From contig JADIYI010000002.1 in the NCBI GenBank assembly GCA_016705365.1, forward strand, positions 434,001 through 498,000: a stretch of DNA of 64,000 nucleotides, given 5' to 3'. Below the pieces are notes generated by a model that had not been told where the DNA came from, made no database searches, and saw nothing but the letters and a program-made list of their open reading frames with translations. Made by a program: the position numbers and the translations under genes. Shown in pieces: positions 53,737-62,816 of this stretch. How positions within the stretch are numbered: position 1 is the first letter of the stretch; each line of letters starts with the position of its first letter. Origin of the DNA: Gammaproteobacteria bacterium (GTDB lineage: Bacteria; Pseudomonadota; Gammaproteobacteria; Pseudomonadales; UBA5518).

Positions 53737-54061
53737 TCAGATCATGTCGAGCAACGGGTCGCGGCCACTCGCCATCACCGCCAGTCGCGCACGCGTCGCG
53801 CGCCGGTATTGCGCCTTCACCCGTGCAAATCCCGGCATCGCCACAAGCTGCCACGCCCGGCTCCGCGCCGCGGGCAACAGTTCCGCGGGCTCGACAGTGA
53901 CGTCGATGATGTTGCCGAACATCGGATCGTCGATGGCATGGGCCGCGTCCCCCATTGCCTTGCGCAGCGCACCGAGGCTCTCCAGCGTCAGCGCATTCAG
54001 CGGTGGCCGGTCCATTGTGAGTGTGCGGAAACCCAGCCCGTTGTGCGACCCGCTCCACCAC
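53737..54061 (-). pseudogene. Enoyl-CoA hydratase/isomerase remnant (internal deletion and frameshift)
   Basis: Read on the minus strand, an open stretch of 92 codons (54015-53737) begins like a crotonase N-terminus (MDRPPLNALTLESLGALRKAM) and then passes directly to what looks like a crotonase C-terminus (VTVEPAELLPAARSRAWQL, MPGFARVKAQYRRATRARL). The ~150 residues with the oxyanion hole and active site are missing. Just upstream, a GTG at 54061 or 54058 in another frame reads VERVAQRAGF, which fits before RTLTMDRPPLN, so a frameshift lies near 54027. It sits seven bases from the malonyl-CoA decarboxylase stop. Confidence 0.68.
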
Positions 54062-54068
54062 GGCGGCT

Positions 54069-55418
54069 TCAGCTGCGCTCGGCAACGGCACTCGCCTGCA
54101 ACTCGCGCCTTTCGTTGAGCAGCTTCCTGAACCCGTTCGATGTCACTACCGAATGGGCGTTGATGTACGCCTCATGGTTGGCCTCGACCTCCTGTAACAC
54201 GTAACGGTAATTGACCAGCATGCCGCAGGACTGCGCGAACCCCTTGCCGGAAGTATCGCCCAGCCAGTTGAGTCGCTCGATGCGCGCGCCATTGCTGAGA
54301 TGGAACCGCTCCACCGCATCGAGCGGCTGCTCCCCGCGCCTGGCGTGGGCGAGATAGATCGCACAAAGCGGCATCAGCAGTTCTCGCATCTGCTCGGCCA
54401 GCGCGGGATTGCGCTGCCATTCCTTCGGCAACTGCTCACGCAACAGCTGGCGCTGGGGCTCGCTCAACAGCGTCAGTTCCGGTTTTTTCAATTCCCGTTC
54501 GAGCCATGCGCGGAACCCGGGGATCGGCGACAGCGTCACGAACTGTTTCAGCCCCGGAAAGTCCCGACGCAACTCCATCACCACCTGCTTGATCAGGAAA
54601 TTGCCGAACGAGATCCCCAACAGACCTTCCTGGCAGTTGCTGATCGAATAAAACACCGCGGTGTCGATTTTCCCGCGCGCCGTGGCGGCCGGGGCCGCCA
54701 GCAGTTGCTGCACGTTGCCGGACATGCCTTCGACCAGCGCGATCTCGACGAAAATCAGCGGCTCGTCGGGCAGCGCCGGATGGAAAAACGCAAAGCAGCG
54801 ACGGTCATCGGCGAGACGGCGGCGCAGATCGTCCCAGCCATCCATCTCGTGCACCGCCTCGTAGGCGATCAGCTTCTCGAGAATATGCGCCGGCGTTTCC
54901 CAGGAGATCGCCCTGAGATCGAGGAACCCCCGGTTGAACCAGGCTTTCAGCACATACAACAGATCGGCATCGACCGGTTTCAGATCCTTCTGATCCGGCA
55001 GCAGGCGCAACAGGTCGCGGCGCATGCCGAGTATGGTGGCCATGCCGCCGGAAGCCATGTTGATGCGCCGAAACAGCTTGCGCCGGCCCCCCTCGAGTGC
55101 CCTTTGCAGTCGCCTGAGGTTTTCCTCGCTGTCATCCTCGCGGTAGCGCGCTGCGCATTGCAGGATTTCCTCGCGGCGCGGCGCGTAAGCCTGCTGCAAC
55201 AACCGGAAAAACGCCATGCGACCGGCATCGTCGAGACGCTGGTAGGCGAACAGGAGTTCCTGCGCCACCGCAGTACCCATCGCCTCGCCGCGGCTCGAGC
55301 CCAGTTCCTGGCACAGATACTCGATCTGGCGCGCCCCGCCGCGGCGGTTGTTGCGGCCGCGCTGCCACAGTTCGCGGCCCGCCTCCGCGATCGAATCCAG
55401 CCAGTCGTTGATCCGCAT
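54069..55418 (-). CDS. Malonyl-CoA decarboxylase
   Basis: 449 aa from the ATG at 55418; an in-frame start at 55487 is also possible and neither has a strong ribosome-binding site. The N-terminal helical domain is followed by the catalytic domain with AVFYSISNCQEGLLGISFGNFLIKQV (in outline), TLSPIPGFRAWL and FHLSNGARIERLNWLGDTS, the conserved Ser/His regions of malonyl-CoA decarboxylase. It converts malonyl-CoA to acetyl-CoA and CO2. It is apparently the head of the acyl-CoA block, with the hydratase remnant directly after it. Confidence 0.92.
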   Translation of the reverse strand: MRINDWLDSIAEAGRELWQRGRNNRRGGARQIEYLCQELGSSRGEAMGTAVAQELLFAYQRLDDAGRMAFFRLLQQAYAPRREEILQCAARYREDDSEENLRRLQRALEGGRRKLFRRINMASGGMATILGMRRDLLRLLPDQKDLKPVDADLLYVLKAWFNRGFLDLRAISWETPAHILEKLIAYEAVHEMDGWDDLRRRLADDRRCFAFFHPALPDEPLIFVEIALVEGMSGNVQQLLAAPAATARGKIDTAVFYSISNCQEGLLGISFGNFLIKQVVMELRRDFPGLKQFVTLSPIPGFRAWLERELKKPELTLLSEPQRQLLREQLPKEWQRNPALAEQMRELLMPLCAIYLAHARRGEQPLDAVERFHLSNGARIERLNWLGDTSGKGFAQSCGMLVNYRYVLQEVEANHEAYINAHSVVTSNGFRKLLNERRELQASAVAERS

Positions 55419-55684
55419 ATCCAGTACAGCCGTTGCCCACCAGGATGTTGCAGCGTAGCGTTGTTGCGCAATGCGCTGCAATCGCACGGCGACCCGGCAA
55501 CCGTCACTCTTTGTGGATTCGGCAACCGCCTTGCGTCACCATGGAAGTTCATCGCGTGATCCGCAACACAATGGATACGGCGCTCACCAATCCGAGAAAA
55601 GCTGAAAGCAGTGGTGGTCGGCGTATTCATGTCGGTGGCACCGATGAAGTCGCTGCGGGCCGATCACCCCATCGAGCAAAAGCG

Positions 55685-58600
55685 CTAGAACGAGGTCCGG
55701 GCAGCCGCCCGGTGGCGCTCGAGTGCATGCTCGACCAGCGAATACACCGCTGGAACCACCACCAGCGTCAGCAGCGTGGAACTGACCATGCCACCGATCA
55801 CCGCCACCGCGAGCGGAGAGTTGGTATCGGAACCCGCACCGGCACCGATCGCCGCCGGCAACATCGCCAGAACGATCGTCAGCGAAGTCATCAGTACCGG
55901 GCGCATGCGGATCGGACAGGCCTTCGTCAGCGCCGCATCGATCGCCAGACCCTGGGCGCGCAACTGGTTGGTGAGGTCGACCAGCAGAATCGAATTCTTG
56001 GCCACCAGGCCAACCAGCAGCACCAGTCCGATCATCGAGAACATGTTGATGGTGTGCCCCATGGCCCACAGCGCGAATACGCCGCCGATGATCGCCAGCG
56101 GTTGCGCCACCATCACGATCAGCGGCTGCACGAAGGAATTGAACTGGCTCGCCAGCACCATATAGACCAGCAGGATCGCGGTCACGAAGGTGAGCAGCAT
56201 GTAGTCGGCGGTTTTCTGGAATTCCTCGGCGCGCCCGGCCAGCTCGACGTGATAGCCCGGTTTCATCTGCTCGTTGGCAAGCGCCAGGACACGCGCGCCG
56301 GCCTGCGCTTCGGAAATGGTCGGCGCCGTATAGAAATTGGCGGCGTACTGCAGATCATAGCGCGCGATCACCGCCGGTCCGACGCCGCGGTGCAAGGTTG
56401 CGACGCTGTCGAGGCGCAGCAGTTCGCCGGAGGGCGTGCGCAGAAAGATCCGGCCAAGATCCTCCACCCGCGCCAGCTCGCCCTCGGCGGCCTTCAAGCG
56501 GATGCGGTAGCGCTCGCCGTCACCGGGCTCGTCATTGTAGTCCGCGATGTCCCAGCCACCGGCGAGAACACCGAGCGCCAGCGCCACATCGCGTGCCGCC
56601 AGCCCGACGCTGGCCAGCTGGTCGCGATCCACTTCGAGCTCGAGCTGCGGCAGGCTCAACTGCAGATCGAGATCGAGACCGCCAAGATTGCCTTCCCCCA
56701 TCAGGCGCTCGCGCAGCGAATAGGCCAGGCGCGCGACTTCATCCAGTTCCGGGCCGAGCAGCACGAAATGCAAGGGCTCGCCGCGCATGCCGCCGATCGG
56801 CGAAGCCGGCGCGGGAAAGGCCTCGACGCCGGCAATGCCGGCAAACTCGCGCTCGAGGCGAACTATCAGCTCCTGCTGAGTGCGCTTGCGCTCACGCCAG
56901 GGGTGCAGATGCACGATCAGGCTGGCCTGGCTAACCTGCCCCGCCTGGTCCTGGCCTATGGTCGCGAAATAGCCGTCGATCTCGGGCTGGCGCCCGAGCA
57001 CCTCCTCGATGCGCTCGAGGCGTTCGGTCGCGTGTGTGATCGACGAGCCGAGCGGCACCTTCACGGTCACCAGGAAGTAGCCATCGTCCATTTCCGGGAA
57101 AAAGCCCTTGCCGATCCGGGCGAACAGCCAGCCGCTCGATATCACCGAGACCAGCGTCAGCAGCACGATGGCCCAGCGCATCCGCAGCGTAATGCCAAGC
57201 GCGCGCCGGTAGGCGTCCTCCAGGTTCCCGAATGCACGCTCGAGCGCCCGCGCGACACGCCCGTGCCCGCTGCCGAGACGCAGATGACGCGCGCACAGCA
57301 TCGGGGTGAGCGTAAGCGATACGAACAGCGAAACCAGCACGCCGACCGTCACGACCACCGCGAAGGCTTCGAACAGTCGCGCCACCATGCCCTGCATGAA
57401 GATTACCGGCGCGAAGATCGATACCAGGGTCAGACTCGCGGCCATGACCGCCAGCAGTACCTCGCGCGCCCCCTCGCGCGTCGCGACGAGCGGGTCGGAA
57501 CCGTTCACCTCGGCATGACGGAAGATGCTTTCGAGCACCACGATCGCATCGTCGACCACCACTCCGATCAGCAGCAGCAGCCCGAGCAGCGTCATGTTGT
57601 TGAAGGTGTAACCAAGAAAATATATCGCCGCGACCGCGCCGAACAGCGACACCGGGATAGCAGCCGCGACAATCAGCGTCGAGCGCAGATTGCGCAGGAA
57701 GACGAGAACCACGAGTGCGGTGAGCAGCGTACCGAGCACGATATGTTCGTTCAATGCCGCGGCAATCTGCTCGATCAGATCACCCTCGTTGTGCGCAATG
57801 CCAATGGCGAGACCGGGCGGCAACAGCGGCACGATCTCGGTTGCGAGACGCCGCTTGACCTCCTCGACAATCGCCACGGAATTGGCACCCTGCACTTTCA
57901 CGATGCCGATACCGACGGTCGGTTCACCGTTGAAGCGCGCGAGCAGGCGGAAATCCGTCAGTCCGTCGCGGACCTGCGCCACATCCGCGAGGCGGATCGG
58001 CGCGCCGTCGCGATGCGCCACGATCATGTTCTCCAGCGACGCCAGGTCATGGAATTCGAGGTCGACCTTCAACAGATCCTCGCCGTGCTCTGCGACCATG
58101 AAACCACCCGAAAGGCGCACGTGTTCGCGCTGAAACGCACCCTGCACATCCTGCACCGTGACGGCAAAGGCCGCCATGCGCTCGAGTTCGAGCTCGACGC
58201 GAATCGTGCGCCGGCGTTCGCCGCCTATGCGCACTTCGCCGATGCCACCGATCGTCTCGAGGCGCCGCTTGATCTGGTTTTCCGCGTAGAGATTCAATTG
58301 CTGGAGCGTGCGGTCTCCGCTCAGCGTGAGCCACATCAGCGGCGACCCGCCGACCTCGACCTTGGCCACTACCGGCGGATCGGTCTCATCGGGCAGGCGC
58401 GGCAAAACCTGGTTGATCTTGGCCTGGATTTCATTGAATGCGATGTCGAGGTCTTTCTCGAGCGCGAATCTCACCCGTACCACCGAGACGTCGGGCGCCG
58501 ATACCGACTCCACGTGTTCGATCCCGGCGACACCGTTCACGGCTTTCTCGATCGTGCGGGTAATGCTGGAATCGATGATCCCGGGGTTCGCTCCGGGCAG

Positions 58601-58750
58601 GCGTGTCAGCACCGTGATCATCGGAAACTCGGCTTCCGGATAGCGGTCGACCCCGATGCGATCGAAGCTCAGCACCCCGAACATCACCAGCACCGCGGAG
58701 AGCATGTACGCCAGCACATGGCGGCGTACCGAGAGTTCGGCCAGGTTCAC
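55685..58750 (-). CDS. RND efflux pump inner-membrane transporter
   Basis: 1021 aa, GTG start overlapping the periplasmic adaptor stop (GTGA). The AcrB-like layout is present: helix 1 at 14-32, a first porter loop, helices 2-6 (LGTLLTALVVLVFLRNLRSTLIVAAAIPVSL, MTLLGLLLLIGVVVDDAIVVLE with the proton-relay Asp pair DD), a second loop and helices 8-12. It would pump lipophilic compounds from periplasm or inner leaflet using proton flow. No outer-membrane factor gene follows, so a shared TolC is needed. Confidence 0.94.
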   Translation of the reverse strand: MNLAELSVRRHVLAYMLSAVLVMFGVLSFDRIGVDRYPEAEFPMITVLTRLPGANPGIIDSSITRTIEKAVNGVAGIEHVESVSAPDVSVVRVRFALEKDLDIAFNEIQAKINQVLPRLPDETDPPVVAKVEVGGSPLMWLTLSGDRTLQQLNLYAENQIKRRLETIGGIGEVRIGGERRRTIRVELELERMAAFAVTVQDVQGAFQREHVRLSGGFMVAEHGEDLLKVDLEFHDLASLENMIVAHRDGAPIRLADVAQVRDGLTDFRLLARFNGEPTVGIGIVKVQGANSVAIVEEVKRRLATEIVPLLPPGLAIGIAHNEGDLIEQIAAALNEHIVLGTLLTALVVLVFLRNLRSTLIVAAAIPVSLFGAVAAIYFLGYTFNNMTLLGLLLLIGVVVDDAIVVLESIFRHAEVNGSDPLVATREGAREVLLAVMAASLTLVSIFAPVIFMQGMVARLFEAFAVVVTVGVLVSLFVSLTLTPMLCARHLRLGSGHGRVARALERAFGNLEDAYRRALGITLRMRWAIVLLTLVSVISSGWLFARIGKGFFPEMDDGYFLVTVKVPLGSSITHATERLERIEEVLGRQPEIDGYFATIGQDQAGQVSQASLIVHLHPWRERKRTQQELIVRLEREFAGIAGVEAFPAPASPIGGMRGEPLHFVLLGPELDEVARLAYSLRERLMGEGNLGGLDLDLQLSLPQLELEVDRDQLASVGLAARDVALALGVLAGGWDIADYNDEPGDGERYRIRLKAAEGELARVEDLGRIFLRTPSGELLRLDSVATLHRGVGPAVIARYDLQYAANFYTAPTISEAQAGARVLALANEQMKPGYHVELAGRAEEFQKTADYMLLTFVTAILLVYMVLASQFNSFVQPLIVMVAQPLAIIGGVFALWAMGHTINMFSMIGLVLLVGLVAKNSILLVDLTNQLRAQGLAIDAALTKACPIRMRPVLMTSLTIVLAMLPAAIGAGAGSDTNSPLAVAVIGGMVSSTLLTLVVVPAVYSLVEHALERHRAAARTSF

Positions 58751-59826
58751 GGCAGGTTCCCGTCAGTACGCACCAGCGCGCCATCACTGAGATACCCGGC
58801 TCCCTCGAGTGCAATCAGTTCGCCGGCAGCCAGCCCGGCACTGATCTCGGCCACACCGTCGAAGCGCTCTCCGACCATTACAACGCGCTGCGCTGCGCGC
58901 CCTTCGACAATCACGTAAACAACCTCGCCGGCGGGGCGGCGTACCAGGCAACGCTCCGGCACCACGACCGCATCGGCATGGGTCGCCACCACGATCTGCG
59001 CGCGCACCGTGGAATCCGGTCGCCAGTCACCGGGGTTGTCGATATCGACTATCGCCCACACCGCCCGGCTCTGCGCGCCAACCGCGGGCCGCAGCTCGGC
59101 AATCACCCCGCGGGCCACGCTACCGGGCGCGACAGGCGTGCTCAGGCTTACCGCCAGGCCAGGACGAAGCTGTGCGGCAAGAGGCTCGGGAAAGGGCAGC
59201 AGCGCGCGCAGCGCGCCACTGGTCGCGATTTCGAACAAGGGATTGCCGCGCTTCACGAAATCCCCCACCGAGACCAGCCGCGCCTGCACCCGGCCCGCGA
59301 TCGGCGCGCGGACTATCGCCTTGCCAAGCTGGTCGTCGGCGAGACGCAGGCGCGCCTCGACCGCCTGGCGTTGCGCGCGCACGACGGCGAGCTGCGCCGC
59401 CGCATCGTCGTATTGCTCACGCGCAATGGAACCCTTCTGCAGCAGATCGTGCAGCCTGGCGACGCGGCGTTCCTCGTTGTCGAGCATGGCCTGGGCACGC
59501 GCGGTCTCGGCCGATGCCGCGCGCAGTTCCAGCGCGAAGGTAGTGGCATCCAGTTCGGCCATCACATCGCCCACCGCCAGCGCATCACCTTCGTCCACCG
59601 TCAGCCTCAGCACCCGCGCGTCCACCTCGGCCGCAACCAGCGGCGATGCCCTGCCTTCCACCCGCCCCATGGTGCTCACCGCCACCGGGACATCGCGGCT
59701 GCCCGCCGCCACTACCGTGACCAGTGTGCCCGGGGCACTGACGGCGCCGGTAGCGGCATCTCGCGAACAAGCGTCCAGCAACGCGACAACGGCACACAGG
59801 AGCAGAACCGGATAACGGCTGTTCAT
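58747..59826 (-). CDS. RND periplasmic adaptor (membrane fusion protein)
   Basis: 359 aa from the ATG at 59826, two bases after the tetR stop. A signal sequence ends in LLDAC (Asp at -2 is unusual for a lipobox). It is followed by a barrel-sandwich hybrid with GRVEGRASPLVAAEVDARV, an alpha-hairpin (residues ~90-150) and KAIVRAPIAGRVQARLVSVGDFV, then beta-barrel domains. It links the RND pump to an outer-membrane channel and is coupled to the transporter gene. Confidence 0.93.
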   Translation of the reverse strand: MNSRYPVLLLCAVVALLDACSRDAATGAVSAPGTLVTVVAAGSRDVPVAVSTMGRVEGRASPLVAAEVDARVLRLTVDEGDALAVGDVMAELDATTFALELRAASAETARAQAMLDNEERRVARLHDLLQKGSIAREQYDDAAAQLAVVRAQRQAVEARLRLADDQLGKAIVRAPIAGRVQARLVSVGDFVKRGNPLFEIATSGALRALLPFPEPLAAQLRPGLAVSLSTPVAPGSVARGVIAELRPAVGAQSRAVWAIVDIDNPGDWRPDSTVRAQIVVATHADAVVVPERCLVRRPAGEVVYVIVEGRAAQRVVMVGERFDGVAEISAGLAAGELIALEGAGYLSDGALVRTDGNLP

Positions 59827-59828
59827 CT

Positions 59829-60440
59829 TCAATCGGCGCTCCTGGAACCGCAGGCACGCGTGAGCAGCGTGACGATATGGCGGGCAATGGTTCTGGGCTG
59901 CTCGTGCCTGGCGCGACCCGCCGCCAGATGACGCCTGAGCGGCGCGCTCTGGAAGCTGAACAGCACCAGTCCGATGATCGAGTTCGCCAGCATGTAGGGA
60001 TCGAGATCCGTATCCAGCTCGCGCGCCAGCGCGACCACCGCATCATGCAGCTCGCGAAAGACCTGCTCGGCCAGCAATGCGAGACGCGTATCGTCACCAT
60101 CGAGAAGTTCGCGCTGAACCAGCAGGCGCAGGTGCTCGTCACCCGCTACCAGCCCGGTGAACCGCTCGATAAAATCCTGCAGGCGCCCGATCGCGGGCGA
60201 ATCGCTCTCGAGCACCGCGCGCATGCTGGCGCTGGCGCTCTCGAATGCCCGGGTCATGGCCGCCAGATACAGCGCCTGCTTGTCGGGGAAATGATGGTAG
60301 AACGCCGCGGCGCTGATGCCGACCAGCGCCGCCACGTCGCGCATCGACACGCCGCTGTAACCTGCGCTGGCAAACAGCGCGATCGCCTGACGCAGTATAT
60401 CCTCGCGGGTATTCGGCTCGCACGATGCCGCGGAAATCAC
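59829..60440 (-). CDS. TetR family repressor of the efflux operon
   Basis: 203 aa from the GTG at 60440 (TAAGGG 9-10 bases upstream); a TTG at 60449 is the alternative. The N-terminal helix-turn-helix spans about 12-55: REDILRQAIALFASAGYSG, VSMRDVAALVGISAAAFYHHFPDK. The C-terminal ligand-binding domain is hydrophobic and helical. It is the first gene of the operon and lies right after a perfect palindrome, so it probably represses itself and the pump genes until an inducer binds. Confidence 0.92.
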   Translation of the reverse strand: MISAASCEPNTREDILRQAIALFASAGYSGVSMRDVAALVGISAAAFYHHFPDKQALYLAAMTRAFESASASMRAVLESDSPAIGRLQDFIERFTGLVAGDEHLRLLVQRELLDGDDTRLALLAEQVFRELHDAVVALARELDTDLDPYMLANSIIGLVLFSFQSAPLRRHLAAGRARHEQPRTIARHIVTLLTRACGSRSAD

Positions 60441-60456
60441 TATCAACAACCCTTAC

Positions 60457-60470
60457 TTAACGTTCGTTAA
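60457..60470. promoter_or_regulatory. Predicted TetR operator palindrome
   Basis: TTAACG-TT-CGTTAA is a perfect inverted repeat with a two-base spacer, directly downstream of the predicted -10 of the tetR-pump promoter and 16 bases before the regulator start. Position and symmetry fit an autorepression site. Confidence 0.65.
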
Positions 60471-60474
60471 TATT

Positions 60475-60504
60475 AGAATAGCGGCCGCACCGTCACCGAG
60501 TCAA
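60475..60504 (-). promoter_or_regulatory. Predicted promoter of the tetR-efflux operon
   Basis: On the minus strand TTGACT (60504-60499) and TATTCT (60480-60475) are separated by 18 bases, a near-consensus sigma-70 promoter. The operator palindrome covers the expected transcription start. Confidence 0.6.
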
Positions 60505-60581
60505 TCGCACGGGATGCGGGGACTTCGGTGATCTCTCCCACTGCGCGCAAGCGAAGCGATGCCCCGATACGGATGCTGCGT

Positions 60582-60590
60582 TGTTATACT
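60582..60590 (+). promoter_or_regulatory. Extended -10 element upstream of sps
   Basis: TGtTATACT gives an extended -10 with TATACT at 60585-60590. No good -35 is seen, which is tolerable for extended -10 promoters. Transcription would start near 60597, leaving about 70 bases of leader before the chosen sps start. Confidence 0.4.
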
Positions 60591-60665
60591 GCGGCCTCAC
60601 CCGACAACAGCATGCGCCGCGTCACGACGCAAGTTCGTACCCGGCGCCGAAACTATCGTGGGAGG

Positions 60666-62816
60666 ATGAGAATCAGCAACACGCGCAAATACCTGCTCCT
60701 GTTGAGCATCCACGGTTTGATCCGGGGGCATGAGCTCGAACTCGGTCGTGATGCGGATACCGGCGGGCAGACAAAATATGTCGTCGATCTCGCCCGTGCG
60801 CTTGCGACGCAGGAGGGTGTGGAGCGTGTCGACCTGGTAACCCGCATGGTACGCGACCGCTCGCTCAGCACGGACTACGCCGCACCCGTCGAGATGCTGT
60901 CGGGCAAGGCACGCATCATCCGCATCGATGCGGGACCGGCGGAGTACATCCCCAAGGAACTGCTGTGGGACCATCTGGACGGCTTGCTCGACAATCTGGT
61001 GAGCTGGTTGCAGGATCAGCCACGCAAGCCCGACGTGGTCCACAGTCACTATGCCGATGCCGGGTATGTGGGGGTGCGGCTCAGCAACCTGCTCGCCGTC
61101 CCGCTGGTGTACACCGGCCATTCGCTCGGTCGTGACAAGCGCAAGCGCCTGCTGGCCAGCGGTCTTTCGCCGGAGACAATCGAGCGCTCCTACCACATTG
61201 ACCGACGCATCGACGCCGAGGAGGAAACGCTTGCCAATGCCGACCTGGTCGTGACCAGCACCCACAACGAAATCGAGGAGCAATACAGCCTTTACAACTA
61301 CTACGACAAGGAGCGCATGGCGGTAATTCCTCCGGGCACCGACCTGGAGCTGTTCCACCCGGTGCAACAGGCGGAGCATCCCCGCTTCGCGAAGCAGCTG
61401 GCGCGATTTTTCCGCGATCCGCGGAAACCGCTGATACTCGCGCTGTCGCGGCCGGACGAGCGCAAGAACATCCTGAGCCTGATCGATGCCTATGGCGAAT
61501 CCGCGCAATTGCAGCGCGCCGCCAACCTGCTGATCATCGCCGGCGTACGCGAGCATATCCACGACCTCGACACCGGTGCACAGGCGGTACTCACCAACAT
61601 CCTGCTGCAGATCGACAGCCATGACCTCTATGGCAAGGTCGCGATTCCCAAGACCCATCGCGCCGACGAAGTACCGGAGATCTACCGCTACGTGGCACGG
61701 GGCGGCGGCGTGTTCATCAACCCCGCGCTGACCGAACCCTTCGGCCTGACCCTCCTCGAAGCCGCCGCCAGCGGGCTGCCGGTAGTGGCCACGGAGAACG
61801 GGGGACCGGTGGACATCGTTGCCAACTGCCGCAACGGATTGCTGGTCGATCCCCTGGACAAGGACGCGATCAGCGCCGCGCTGCTCGCGTTGCTGTGCGA
61901 TCACGATGCATGGCTCGAGGCTGCGCGCAACGGAATAGACGGGGTCCGGCGCCACTATTCCTGGCAAGCGCACGCCGCGACCTACCTGCGCAAGATCGAT
62001 GAATTGCGGCGCGGATTTCGCCCCAATACCGGCAAGCGGCCAGCGGCACGCCCGCAACGTTACCGCGATCGCGCGATATTCACCGATCTCGACCAGAACC
62101 TCATCGGCGACCAGCTCGGGCTGCAACGCTTCGTGGAACTGGTGCGCGCGAGTCATCAGCGGATCAGCTTCGGCATTGCCACCGGCCGGCGTGTCGACAG
62201 CGCACTGGCGCTGATCAGGAAGCATGGCATCCCGGTCCCCGACGTGCTGATCAGCAGCATGGGCACACGTATCCATTACGGCACGGCGCTGACCGAGGAC
62301 GAATACTGGGCCAATCACATCGACCACAACTGGAATCCGCGCAAGATCGCGCGCCTGCTCGCGGACCTGCCCGGAATCAAGCGGCAGCCCAGGCAGGAAC
62401 AGACGCCGTTCAAGTTGTCGTACTATTTCGATCCACGCCTCGCGCCATCGCTCGAGGAGATCGTGCTGCTGTTGCGCACCAACGAGTTCACGGCCAACGT
62501 GATCGGCTCGTTTGGCCAGTTTCTGGATATCCTGCCCTCGCGCGCCTCGAAGGGACAGGCGCTGCGTTACGTTGCCCAGTGTCTGGACATTCCCCTCGAA
62601 CAGATCCTGGCGGTCGGCGGCTCGGGCAGTGATGAAGACATGATGCGCGGCAATACCCTGGCCGTGGTGGTCGCCAACCGTCATCACGAGGAGTTGTCGC
62701 AGCTGGTCGACCAGGACAAGATCTTCTTTGCCAGCCAGCCCTATGCGCTCGGTATTCTGGAAGCGATCGAGCACTACGATTTTTTCAACGCCCGCATCTC
62801 CCCGGCACCCGCATGA
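60666..62816 (+). CDS. Sucrose-phosphate synthase with C-terminal phosphatase-like domain
   Basis: 716 aa from the ATG at 60666, where the family N-terminus begins (SIHGLIRGHELELGRDADTGG). A GGGAGG lies directly against the ATG, an unusual spacing; an ATG at 60612 is an alternative. The GT4 domain spans about 8-445, with GHSLGRDKRKRLL (151-163) and EPFGLTLLEAAASGLPVVAT (357-376). The HAD domain (about 466-710) keeps DLD at 474-476 but has GGSGSDEDMM in place of GDSGND. It makes sucrose-6-phosphate from UDP-glucose and fructose-6-phosphate. Coupled by ATGA to the phosphatase gene. Confidence 0.92.
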   Translation: MRISNTRKYLLLLSIHGLIRGHELELGRDADTGGQTKYVVDLARALATQEGVERVDLVTRMVRDRSLSTDYAAPVEMLSGKARIIRIDAGPAEYIPKELLWDHLDGLLDNLVSWLQDQPRKPDVVHSHYADAGYVGVRLSNLLAVPLVYTGHSLGRDKRKRLLASGLSPETIERSYHIDRRIDAEEETLANADLVVTSTHNEIEEQYSLYNYYDKERMAVIPPGTDLELFHPVQQAEHPRFAKQLARFFRDPRKPLILALSRPDERKNILSLIDAYGESAQLQRAANLLIIAGVREHIHDLDTGAQAVLTNILLQIDSHDLYGKVAIPKTHRADEVPEIYRYVARGGGVFINPALTEPFGLTLLEAAASGLPVVATENGGPVDIVANCRNGLLVDPLDKDAISAALLALLCDHDAWLEAARNGIDGVRRHYSWQAHAATYLRKIDELRRGFRPNTGKRPAARPQRYRDRAIFTDLDQNLIGDQLGLQRFVELVRASHQRISFGIATGRRVDSALALIRKHGIPVPDVLISSMGTRIHYGTALTEDEYWANHIDHNWNPRKIARLLADLPGIKRQPRQEQTPFKLSYYFDPRLAPSLEEIVLLLRTNEFTANVIGSFGQFLDILPSRASKGQALRYVAQCLDIPLEQILAVGGSGSDEDMMRGNTLAVVVANRHHEELSQLVDQDKIFFASQPYALGILEAIEHYDFFNARISPAPA

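Noticed and set aside
55433..58918. A 1161-codon plus-strand open frame opposite the RND transporter
   Set aside because: It is the antisense frame of a high-GC gene, rich in Arg/His/Gln with no domain pattern; the minus strand encodes a full-length transporter.
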